Shown one piece after another: positions 1 through 6,207 of a stretch of 10,926 nt of DNA (its first letter is position 1; every line of letters starts with the position of its first letter). Source of the DNA: DASPJR01 sp035628505 (GTDB taxonomy: Bacteria > Planctomycetota > SZUA-567 > H5-PLA8). The DNA lies in assembly GCA_035628505.1 (NCBI GenBank), contig DASPJR010000113.1:1-10926 (forward strand), in the 5' to 3' direction. Made by a program: the position numbers and the translations under genes. Under the pieces are notes generated by a model. The model was not told where the DNA came from. It saw only the letters and a list, made by a program, of their open reading frames with translations, and did not search any database.

Positions 1-1
1 G

Positions 2-589
2 TATCTGTGGTCCTTTGGCGTGGATAAAAACAATCCGGAGAAGGCGGACCTGACTGAAACCAAACAGGTCATCAAGATGCTTAAGGATCTCGGCATCGCG
101 ATCATCAATCTTTCGATGGCCAATCCGTACAACAACATGCATTTTGGCAGGCCCTTCGAAAAGCCGCCGCTGGACGGCTATGAAAGCCCGGAACATCCGC
201 TGATCGGATGCGCGCGGCACTTCCGCATGGCCGCTGAGCTGCAGCGGGCGTTTCCGGATCTTCCGATGGTCGGCACCGGCTACTCGTGGCTGCAGCATCA
301 TTTCCTGGCCTGCGGAGCTGCCAACGAGAAGGCGAAGAAGATCACGTTTGTAGGCGTTGGCCGTGGCGCGTTCGCGTACCCTGACTTCGTGAAGGACATC
401 AAGGAAACGGGTAAAATCGCGGACGAAAAAGCCTGCATAGCGGTTTCCAGCTGTACGGCGCTGATGCGGGCCAAAGGGAATGAATACGGACAGTTCCCCA
501 GCGGCTGCGTGCCAAAGGACAAGTTCTACGGGCCCATCTATCGCGAGGCAATCAACGCGTACAAGGCGGGGAACAAGCCGAAGAAGTGA
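2..589 (+). CDS. NADH:flavin oxidoreductase / old yellow enzyme family, C-terminal part (5'-truncated by window edge)
   Basis: This is the C-terminal half of an FMN-dependent ene-reductase-type TIM-barrel oxidoreductase. The frame is open from base 2, and the residues before the first possible start (GTG at 20, YLWSFG then VDKNNPEKADLTE) already match the family. The real start is therefore outside the window, leaving 195 codons plus stop. Counting from codon 20, the region around residues 31-66 (NLSMANPYNN, RPFEKPPLDGY, EHPLIG) matches the substrate-side loops of the family. VGTGYSWLQ (84-92) and VGVGRGAFAYPDF (111-123) match the two late barrel strands whose glycines and arginine bind FMN phosphate. 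The tail has Cys139, Cys145 and Cys163, a sparse version of the C-x2-C-x2-C...C pattern I recall in some relatives. The substrate cannot be told from this part. A large inverted repeat follows the stop by 6 bases. Confidence 0.88.
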   Translation, partial: YLWSFGVDKNNPEKADLTETKQVIKMLKDLGIAIINLSMANPYNNMHFGRPFEKPPLDGYESPEHPLIGCARHFRMAAELQRAFPDLPMVGTGYSWLQHHFLACGAANEKAKKITFVGVGRGAFAYPDFVKDIKETGKIADEKACIAVSSCTALMRAKGNEYGQFPSGCVPKDKFYGPIYREAINAYKAGNKPKK

Positions 590-595
590 ACGGCA

Positions 596-758
596 CGAAC
601 ACGACTTCAACACAGAGACACAGAGGTCACGGAGAACACAGAGAAGGGATTTTGGATAAGACTTGCAGCTTTTGCACGCGATAATAAATGAGATAATCAA
701 GAAGCTGTTCTCTGCGTCCTCTGCTGCTCTCCGTGCCTCTGTGTTGAAGTCGTGTTCG
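596..758. repeat. Large imperfect inverted repeat with cacagaga-type tandem units
   Basis: The arms are 596-645 and 708-758. The outer 22 bases (596-617, starting cgaacacgacttcaa) pair perfectly with 737-758. The inner parts pair imperfectly and consist of roughly 8-base units of the acacagag type. The 62-base loop contains its own small inverted repeat (cagctt at 666-671, aagctg at 702-707). It fills most of the 261-base gap between the oxidoreductase and the cytochrome genes, and I see no gene there. It could form a long hairpin in RNA or a cruciform in DNA. It has no flanking T-run like a classic terminator and encodes no transposase. Confidence 0.85.
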
Positions 759-839
759 CGGTTATCAGTTCGCCGTTTTGTAGTTCGAACTCCGGACAGG
801 CGGTTTATATAGTGGAGAGCTGGAAATCGAATCGGAATC

Positions 840-843
840 AGGA
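840..843 (+). promoter_or_regulatory. Ribosome binding site (AGGA) fixing the cytochrome start
   Basis: AGGA lies 7 bases before ATG 851. It favours that start over an in-frame GTG at 752, which sits inside the inverted repeat and would add 33 residues with no protein-like character. Confidence 0.6.
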
Positions 844-850
844 TGACACA

Positions 851-1702
851 ATGACCCAACTGCACAAACTTGACCTGGCCTGGAAACTGCTGATTACCAT
901 GTTCCTGATCGTTCTGAGCTCGGGCTTCGCGGTCGCGGAACTGTATCTGCTGCACACGACGGAGATGGTCGACGGCGAAAAAGGCATGTCGCTCGACGAT
1001 ATTACGCTTCAATTCTACGGCAGCCCAGTTCCCACGATGATCACGAAAGTAAACGGAACGATGAAGAAGTATTTTGCTGAGACCGGCGAAGAGAAGGATC
1101 TCACTGACGAAGACAAGGCGGACATCCAGAAAGTGGTCGAGTGGGTTGAAAAAGGAGCGAAGGAAGAGGAATACGAGTTTACCGATCCTGAGGAGAACAA
1201 GAAAAAGAGCGGCCCGATCGGAAAGATCTTCAATAATCATGGCTGCTACGATTGCCATTCGGCCGAAGCCACGATGAAAGGCAATAAGAAAGACGCGCCG
1301 CTTGACACCTGGGCCGGTGTCTCGAAGTACATCAAGCCCAACACCGGAATGGACAAAGGCCGTCTGCTGGCGCTCAGCCACATTCACCTGCTCGGCATGG
1401 GCATGATGTTCCTGCTCGCTGGCGCGGCGGTGGCACTTTCGGCCTGGCCGAAGGGAATCAAGTGCGCGCTGATCGTTGGCGGGCTGGGCAGCATCCTGCT
1501 GGATATTTTCGGCTGGTGGGGCGTGAAGTGGTTCGGCGCGCCGCTGGCACCGGTCGTCATGGCCGGCGGAATTCTGATGGCCGTATCCTTCGGTGGATCA
1601 GTCTTCGTGGCCCTTTACGACCTCTGGCTCCGGCGCGACAAGAAAAGTGAAGGCGCCGTGCTGAAAGATGTGCCCGCGGCCGCCGCTGCGCACGGCGAGT
1701 AA
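851..1702 (+). CDS. Membrane-anchored monoheme c-type cytochrome protein (4 predicted TM segments)
   Basis: This 283-residue protein is probably part of a respiratory or redox chain, but its partner is unknown. The N-terminal segment at about residues 12-34 is a membrane anchor or uncleaved signal. A hydrophilic, acid- and lysine-rich domain (35-165) follows and carries one heme c motif, CYDCH (132-136), so this domain should face the periplasm. Three more hydrophobic segments come after it (about 172-198, 203-228, 231-260), then a basic and alanine-rich tail. The first of these contains SHIHLLGMGM (176-185); its two histidines could bind a second cofactor such as heme b, but that is inference. 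ATG 851 is chosen because it has a good AGGA site and because the hydrophobic segment follows directly. I know of similar proteins annotated only as cytochrome c or hypothetical membrane proteins; no precise family name is claimed. Confidence 0.75.
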   Translation: MTQLHKLDLAWKLLITMFLIVLSSGFAVAELYLLHTTEMVDGEKGMSLDDITLQFYGSPVPTMITKVNGTMKKYFAETGEEKDLTDEDKADIQKVVEWVEKGAKEEEYEFTDPEENKKKSGPIGKIFNNHGCYDCHSAEATMKGNKKDAPLDTWAGVSKYIKPNTGMDKGRLLALSHIHLLGMGMMFLLAGAAVALSAWPKGIKCALIVGGLGSILLDIFGWWGVKWFGAPLAPVVMAGGILMAVSFGGSVFVALYDLWLRRDKKSEGAVLKDVPAAAAAHGE

Positions 1703-1712
1703 CGGCAGGGGC

Positions 1713-1775
1713 CAGGGTTTAGGGTACAGGTTCAGGGGCTGAACAACAGCCCGAGACCCTGAACCCTGAACCCTG
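1713..1775. repeat. Hairpin built of heptamer repeats (ccctgaa)
   Basis: Three exact ccctgaa heptamers lie at 1757-1777. A degenerate reverse-complement series lies at 1713-1741. The two 29-base arms (1713-1741 and 1747-1775) pair at 24 of 29 positions around a 5-base loop. It starts 11 bases after the cytochrome stop. No T-run follows in either direction, so it is not a standard intrinsic terminator, though it could still end or stabilise the transcript. The rest of the gap up to 1925 shows no gene. Confidence 0.85.
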
Positions 1776-1912
1776 AATTCAACCCACAGAAAAAATTCTG
1801 AATTTCTCTCAAGTGGATCAGCCAGCCCACCGATACCACTGCTAACCGTCTGTCCATACTGTCTTGGACGACAACATCACAACTAAGTGGGGGAGACGCT
1901 GCGGGAAGCAGC

Positions 1913-1918
1913 AGGGAG
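1913..1918 (+). promoter_or_regulatory. Ribosome binding site (AGGGAG) fixing the bactofilin start
   Basis: AGGGAG is spaced 7 bases from ATG 1926. It makes that start better than the GTG at 1887, whose extra 13 residues (GETLREAAGRLR) would be the translation of the leader and of this site. Confidence 0.65.
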
Positions 1919-1925
1919 ACTCCGT

Positions 1926-2360
1926 ATGCCGGCAGAAAACACTGCAGACTGTGCGACCGTCATTGGTAACGACGTGGTGATCAAAGGTGAGATCACTGTC
2001 GAAAAGGGCCTGCGCGTGGACGGCCAGATCGAAGGCGCCGTGACGACGAAAGGCAAGGTTCACGTAGGAAAAAGCGGCACGCTGACGGCTGAAGTCAACG
2101 GCGGCTCCGTGATCGTCGAAGGCAAGGTGAAGGGCAACATCACCGCCACCGATCGCGTGACGCTCGAAGCCTCCAGCAACGTCTCGGGCGACCTCAACGC
2201 CACCCGGTTGGTGGTGCTGGAAGGCGCGACCTACGTTGGCAAGGTCAACGTTGGACCTGACGCCGTCAAGGGCGGCTCGGCAGCGCCTGCGGCCGACACG
2301 AAAGTTCCCGCCGCGGTAGCCGCACGCATGGGCAACACGGTGACGAACGGAAAGCACTAA
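1926..2360 (+). CDS. Bactofilin family (polymer-forming) cytoskeletal protein
   Basis: This 144-residue protein has the usual small-bactofilin size. Bactofilins self-assemble without nucleotide into filaments or membrane-associated sheets that localise cell-wall or polysaccharide enzymes. A short N-terminal tail is followed by the beta-helix core (about residues 11-112), seen as regularly spaced short strands with glycine turns: TVIGNDVVIKGEI, GLRVDGQIEG, GKVHVGKSGTLTAEV, SVIVEGKVKGNI, LVVLEGATYVGKV. The opening VIGNDVVIKGEI is the hallmark of the family. The C-terminus (113-144) is Ala/Pro-rich and probably disordered. Two genes further on lies an AsmA-like envelope protein, and directly downstream is a second, zinc-ribbon bactofilin. 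The same orientation and the short gap (89 bases) suggest one transcript. Confidence 0.93.
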   Translation: MPAENTADCATVIGNDVVIKGEITVEKGLRVDGQIEGAVTTKGKVHVGKSGTLTAEVNGGSVIVEGKVKGNITATDRVTLEASSNVSGDLNATRLVVLEGATYVGKVNVGPDAVKGGSAAPAADTKVPAAVAARMGNTVTNGKH

Positions 2361-2369
2361 GGACAGTTC

Positions 2370-2436
2370 CTGGTTTCTGGTTTCTCGTTCCGGATTTACA
2401 GCCGGAATGACGAAACCAGGAACCACAACCAGAACC
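2370..2436. repeat. Hairpin built of heptamer repeats (ctggttt) between the two bactofilin genes
   Basis: Tandem heptamers ctggttt, ctggttt, ctcgttc occupy 2370-2390. An inverted, looser series lies at 2409-2436. The core stem pairs 2377-2393 with 2402-2419, with one bulge and one mismatch, around an 8-base loop. The distal arm ends 2 bases before the GGAAG site (2438-2442) of the next gene, so folding could affect its translation. Confidence 0.75.
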
Positions 2437-2449
2437 TGGAAGCTGGTCA

Positions 2450-2902
2450 ATGGGATTGTTCACTCGCAAAGAAACGGGGCCAAAGGAAATCCGCTGCCCC
2501 AACTGTGGCGGCACGCAGGAAGCCAGCGCATCCGCGCAATCCGTCGTCTGCAGGCAGTGCAATACAACGATCAAGATTGCGGATCAGAAAATATCGAACT
2601 ACTCTGCTACCGTGGCCGTGGAAATCTTCGGCGATCTGGTCGTTGAGAAAAAAGGCGCGCTGGTCGTGCAGAAGCGCGTCGTCGCCTCAAACCTGGATCT
2701 GAAGGGCTCGCTCAAAGGCAACACCATTATTTATGACTCCGTCCATATCGGGGCCGGCGCGCAGCTGGCCGGCGACTTGAAAGCGCGCGTTCTCGAAGTC
2801 GAGGACGGCGCCGCGCTGAAGGGGCATCTGACGATCGTGCCTGCCAACGGCGGCGCATTGCCTGATCCGCCGCGCGAAGTGGCGCTGCGCATGAAAGCGT
2901 AG
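2450..2902 (+). CDS. Bactofilin-like protein with N-terminal zinc ribbon
   Basis: The protein has 150 residues. The N-terminus carries CPNC (16-19) and CRQC (34-37), a four-cysteine zinc-ribbon pattern. The rest (about 53-131) has the strand-turn periodicity of a bactofilin beta-helix: VEIFGDLVVEKKGALVV, NLDLKGSLKG, NTIIYDSVHIGAGA, VLEVEDGAALKGHLTIV. The likely role is a cytoskeletal scaffold subunit that co-assembles with, or docks onto, the bactofilin upstream. The zinc ribbon could be the binding module, which is inference. ATG 2450 has GGAAG at 2438-2442, spaced 7 bases. The assignment to the bactofilin superfamily rests on pattern and neighbour, so it is a little less sure than for the upstream gene. 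Confidence 0.82.
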   Translation: MGLFTRKETGPKEIRCPNCGGTQEASASAQSVVCRQCNTTIKIADQKISNYSATVAVEIFGDLVVEKKGALVVQKRVVASNLDLKGSLKGNTIIYDSVHIGAGAQLAGDLKARVLEVEDGAALKGHLTIVPANGGALPDPPREVALRMKA

Positions 2903-3016
2903 GATATCACTCCCGCAGCGCGGTGCTCTCCGTGCGAATGCCGGGAAAACCGGAGTTTACAATTCCGTCTTCGCAGAGAAGATAGGGCGTAAAGGCTCCG
3001 GAGTAAGCTTTTCACC

Positions 3017-5104
3017 GTGACGATCCGTTATTACATTCACGCCTGGCAGGGACTGCTGATGTTCGTGGCGGGAGTTATCAGCGTGCTTGCGTCGTTTGGC
3101 GGATACATGAAATCCGGCGGCGGCGAAGAACTGCTGCGCCGCGCGCTGATCAATCTTCAGGTCGGCAAAGTCAGCTTTGATCCAATCAACTTCGATTGGA
3201 AAAAAGGCGAGATGACCGTCACCAATCTCAGCCACGATCGCACGTTTGAATGGCCGAAGGAAAATCCCGTCGCGCGGGTCTCGGGCCTGCTTGCCGAGAA
3301 CGTGACCGTCCGCATGGACCTGCTGCCCTGGCCGCCGGCCGTGAAGAGCATCACCGTGCGCGGAATGCCAAAGACGGAAATTAAGGTGACGGAAGATTTT
3401 CTGCAGTCCGGAAAAGTTCAGCAGTTCAGGGCTGAGCAGCTTCCAACGGTTTACTTCGTCGACTGCGACCTGAAATTTACCATCGTTAAAAAGATGGAAG
3501 ATACGGATGGCATCGGCCCGCTGCATCTTTCAGGCTGCGGCGGCGAACTGCGACAGGGCGCCGCGGGCGAGCCGCGCGGCGCGTTCAGCCTGCGGCAGCT
3601 CAACGGCCGGCCTTTCAACTTCAAACTTGAAACCATGGAAGACAGCCGCTGGGTTTTTACTGGCGATGTCATCCAGATCAACACGACAGAAACCTTGAAA
3701 ACAAATCAGAAATGGCCGGCGATGGACCACTTCGATCCGGTGGTGACGCTGGTCCGGGCGCTTTTCAGCGGCGAGATGAACGCCAAGGGCACCGTCAATT
3801 CATTGCGCGTTTCTGTTCAGCCCAAAACTGAAAGCCGGAAGTTCATCTGCGACGGCGAAGTCGGCTACAGCAACCTCGAGCTTCAATTGCCCAAGCCGGA
3901 AAAGGAAACCGGACAGGCGCTGCCGCTCCTGCTTGACCGGCTGCTGGGTGCCGACCGCGATACAGGCGACAAAGACAGCTCCATGTGGCCGCGCTGGATG
4001 CAGGTGGACAAAATCAAGACCGGCGAACGCGGACGCGTCACCTTCCACATGACGGACGGCATTCTGAATTTCAGCTGCGATGAAGGCGTCGGCAGCGCCT
4101 TCACCGGCGTGCGGAAGGACCAGACGTTCCCGCCGCTGGAATCGCTTAAAGGCGCCGTTGAGACCGATCCTGAAGGCAAGACCAAGCGCATTGTTCTGCG
4201 CGGATTCCTGGGCGATGAGCTCAGCTTTGAGACGCGCATGGACCGGATTGAAGACGGCAGCCGCACCTACGAGCTTCTGCTCGAACCGCGCGCGGGCGAT
4301 TCGAAGAAAGTGACCTTTGGCAAGCCACTCTGGCGCTTTGCTTCGCGCGTGCAGGATTACCTGAATGCCAAAAAACTGCCGGAGCCCGATGAGATCGGGC
4401 ACCGCCCGCTGGTTGCGTTCGAGATGGAAACCGACGCGCGGCACTTCCCGTGGAAAGAGATGCTTCCGCCCGGCATGCGCGATGTCTCCGGCCACATGTA
4501 CGCCAAAGGCCGCTTCACTGACGGCTTGCGCCTGCGCCTGGATACCATCACGCTCGACGACCACAGTTCGTTCATTTTTGGCGGGAGCGAAAGCGCCGCG
4601 ACCGGCAGCACGTCTGATTTCGGACCGCTGTGGCAGGCGCTGGAAGGACTCTTTGGCACGACGATTCCCTGGCGCATGGGCGAACTTTCACTGCAGGGCA
4701 AAGCTGAAGTGCAGTTCGGCCCCGACGGGCGCTGGGAAACGACGGTGCTCAAGGATTTCAAACTCTCCTCAGGCGTGATTTCACATGCGGGGCTCGTGAG
4801 CGAAGCGGGCGTCGCGGCGCCGGTGATCACGGCGCGGCATAAGCGACTGGAGGATCAGAGCGAGATTCTGATTGCCGTATCGGTGCCAAACCTGTGGGAC
4901 CTGAAGCTGATCGGCAGCTGGAAGTGCGAGCCGGGTAAGGCCTGCGCCGGCGAATTTACGCTGATCGAAAAGGATGTTCCGCTGGCGCTGCATCCACAGC
5001 GCGAAGTACTGCCGCAGACGTATATCTCGGCGGATAAACGCCGTGTGAACCGCACCAGCATCGTGCGCATTGCCAACGGCAAAGTGGAACGCGAATTCAA
5101 ATAG
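3017..5104 (+). CDS. AsmA-like / DUF748-type envelope protein (large, single N-terminal TM)
   Basis: This 695-residue protein has one hydrophobic anchor near the N-terminus (about residues 11-29, LLMFVAGVISVLASFGGY). The remainder is beta-rich and presumably periplasmic. The stretch after the anchor has the layout of AsmA-family N-termini: a strand pair (VGKVSFDPINFDW, GEMTVTNLSH), then ARVSGLLAENVTVRMDLL and SITVRGM. AsmA relatives form long grooved beta structures that help move or balance envelope lipids; that role here is inference. The C-terminus is polar and has no second TM. The GTG start has only a distant GGAG (3000-3003, 13-base spacing), so the exact start is uncertain; the next in-frame Met, residue 15, falls inside the anchor. 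The 114-base gap before it holds no clear gene. It may also be an unrelated large hypothetical protein. Confidence 0.55.
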   Translation: MTIRYYIHAWQGLLMFVAGVISVLASFGGYMKSGGGEELLRRALINLQVGKVSFDPINFDWKKGEMTVTNLSHDRTFEWPKENPVARVSGLLAENVTVRMDLLPWPPAVKSITVRGMPKTEIKVTEDFLQSGKVQQFRAEQLPTVYFVDCDLKFTIVKKMEDTDGIGPLHLSGCGGELRQGAAGEPRGAFSLRQLNGRPFNFKLETMEDSRWVFTGDVIQINTTETLKTNQKWPAMDHFDPVVTLVRALFSGEMNAKGTVNSLRVSVQPKTESRKFICDGEVGYSNLELQLPKPEKETGQALPLLLDRLLGADRDTGDKDSSMWPRWMQVDKIKTGERGRVTFHMTDGILNFSCDEGVGSAFTGVRKDQTFPPLESLKGAVETDPEGKTKRIVLRGFLGDELSFETRMDRIEDGSRTYELLLEPRAGDSKKVTFGKPLWRFASRVQDYLNAKKLPEPDEIGHRPLVAFEMETDARHFPWKEMLPPGMRDVSGHMYAKGRFTDGLRLRLDTITLDDHSSFIFGGSESAATGSTSDFGPLWQALEGLFGTTIPWRMGELSLQGKAEVQFGPDGRWETTVLKDFKLSSGVISHAGLVSEAGVAAPVITARHKRLEDQSEILIAVSVPNLWDLKLIGSWKCEPGKACAGEFTLIEKDVPLALHPQREVLPQTYISADKRRVNRTSIVRIANGKVEREFK

Positions 5105-5154
5105 CCGCCAGCCGTATGCTTTGATGCGCCAAACAGTCTTGTGGAGCACGTCGC

Positions 5155-6072
5155 GTGCCCTCCGCCCCTGCTCAATCCGAAACTCAGCCGCCTCCGGCGC
5201 CGCTCGCCTGGCGCAAAAATCCGGACGCGCTTAAGGCCGCACTTGTCTGCCCGGATTGCCGCGTGCCGCTGGAGTCCTCCCCTGCCCTGCGCTGCGGCGG
5301 TTGCGGTTTCACGGTTGAAGCGGAGCAGGGCGTTCCAAGACTCTGGCCGCCGTCCCGCGCCGCGGAACTGCAGAAGAGCATTGCCAGTTTCAAGACTCCG
5401 CACAGCAGCGCAAGGCAGAGCCCGCTATTGCGTGCACTGCTGCCGCCCGGTCCGGTCTGCGATCCGGATGAACGCGCGCGTCACGCGCGTGTGAAGGACG
5501 CCATGAGCAGCGGACTGATTGTGAATCTCGGATCGAAGTCCGCCGATTGGGGCGCGCACGTGGTCAACCTCGATCTGGTGCTCCCCGCGAGCGGCGCGGA
5601 AAACGTCGACATTCTCGGAGACATTGAACGGCTTCCATTCGCGGACAATTCAATCGACGGCGTCATCTGTACCTATGTGCTGGAACATGTCGGAGACGGG
5701 CGGGCGTGCATTGACGAAATTGCGCGCGTAGTCAAGCCCGGCGGCCAGGTGTACATCACCGTGCCATTCTTGTTCCCGACGCACCCGGACCCGCTAGACC
5801 GCTGGCGCTGGACGCTCGACGGGCTTCGCTACTCCTTTCGCGCATTTGATGAGATTGAAGCGGGAACCAGCGGCGGACCCTTCACCGCGTACGTGGCGAT
5901 CGTACCGACGCTGACGGCGTCGCTGTTTTCCAACTTTTACCTGTTCAACGCGGTCCGCTTTACACTCGGCTGGCTGCTCTGGCCGCTGAAGTTCCTGGAC
6001 CTGCTGGCGTGGCGCTCGAAAAAGTCGTACATGGCAGCATCAAACTTTTATTTCCGGGGACGTAAACGCTGA
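5155..6072 (+). CDS. SAM-dependent methyltransferase (type 11) with N-terminal zinc ribbon
   Basis: The protein has 305 residues. A Pro-rich start (1-20) is followed by a Trm112/YcaR-like zinc ribbon with CPDC (32-35) and CGGC (47-50), then EAEQGVPRLWP, typical of that fold. The class I methyltransferase core follows: the SAM-binding strand LIVNLGSKSADWG (121-133) is degenerate, whereas NLDLV (138-142), GDIERLPFADNSIDGVICTYVLEHV (155-179) and RVVKPGGQVYITVPFL (191-206) are clear. DRWRWTLDGLRYSF (215-228) resembles methyltransferases found in surface-polysaccharide clusters. The C-terminus (about 244-285) is hydrophobic and may sit on the membrane. GTG 5155 has GGAG at 5143-5146, spaced 8 bases. 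The neighbouring lipid-carrier sugar transferase and Wzy-like gene suggest it methylates a glycan, lipid or precursor; the acceptor is unknown. Confidence 0.85.
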   Translation: MPSAPAQSETQPPPAPLAWRKNPDALKAALVCPDCRVPLESSPALRCGGCGFTVEAEQGVPRLWPPSRAAELQKSIASFKTPHSSARQSPLLRALLPPGPVCDPDERARHARVKDAMSSGLIVNLGSKSADWGAHVVNLDLVLPASGAENVDILGDIERLPFADNSIDGVICTYVLEHVGDGRACIDEIARVVKPGGQVYITVPFLFPTHPDPLDRWRWTLDGLRYSFRAFDEIEAGTSGGPFTAYVAIVPTLTASLFSNFYLFNAVRFTLGWLLWPLKFLDLLAWRSKKSYMAASNFYFRGRKR

Positions 6073-6142
6073 ATTATCGCCGATCAGAAGTGCGGCGCCA
6101 GACGTATAAAAGGTTGAGCTCACGTAACGAAGGAAGGAACAA

Positions 6143-6205
6143 TTGATTCGCGCGATATCGGTCACCCGTTACCCGTCACTCGTCACCCGCGTGGAGGCAG
6201 AGTAA
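6143..6205 (+). CDS. Possible 20-residue leader ORF upstream of the WecA-like gene
   Basis: A TTG-initiated reading frame follows a purine-rich aggaagga (6131-6138). It runs in frame through the heptamer repeat and ends with TAA at 6203-6205, two bases before the GTG of the next gene. The peptide reads MIRAISVTRYPSLVTRVEAE and resembles no known protein. Its position would allow translational coupling to the next gene, but it may equally be chance, and the spacing to the TTG is short (4 bases). Confidence 0.2.
   Translation: MIRAISVTRYPSLVTRVEAE
6161..6188 (+). repeat. Four tandem heptamers (gtcaccc type)
   Basis: Four adjacent 7-base units read gtcaccc, gttaccc, gtcactc, gtcaccc, each with at most one change from the consensus. 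They sit in the 135-base gap between the methyltransferase and WecA-like genes. They end 4 bases before the GGAGG site of the next gene (6193-6197). The rest of the gap has only the possible mini-ORF. Confidence 0.85.
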
Positions 6206-6207
6206 AC

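Noticed and set aside
596..758. CRISPR array
   Set aside because: Units are 7-8 bases and adjacent, without spacers, and there are no cas genes.
778..811. Possible promoter (TTGTAG and TTTATA-like) before the cytochrome
   Set aside because: The spacing is too long (about 20 bases) and the matches are weak, so it was not called.
752..850. Upstream GTG start for the cytochrome gene
   Set aside because: It begins inside the inverted repeat and has no ribosome site; ATG 851 has AGGA at proper spacing.
1842..2450. 202-residue open frame on the - strand across the bactofilin
   Set aside because: It is the antisense of a clear bactofilin gene with a good ribosome site. Such frames are common in GC-rich DNA, and the translation has no protein-like features.
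3800..4564. 254-residue open frame on the - strand inside the AsmA-like gene
   Set aside because: The + strand frame is 695 codons long with a membrane anchor and consistent composition; the antisense frame has no ribosome site or recognisable domain.
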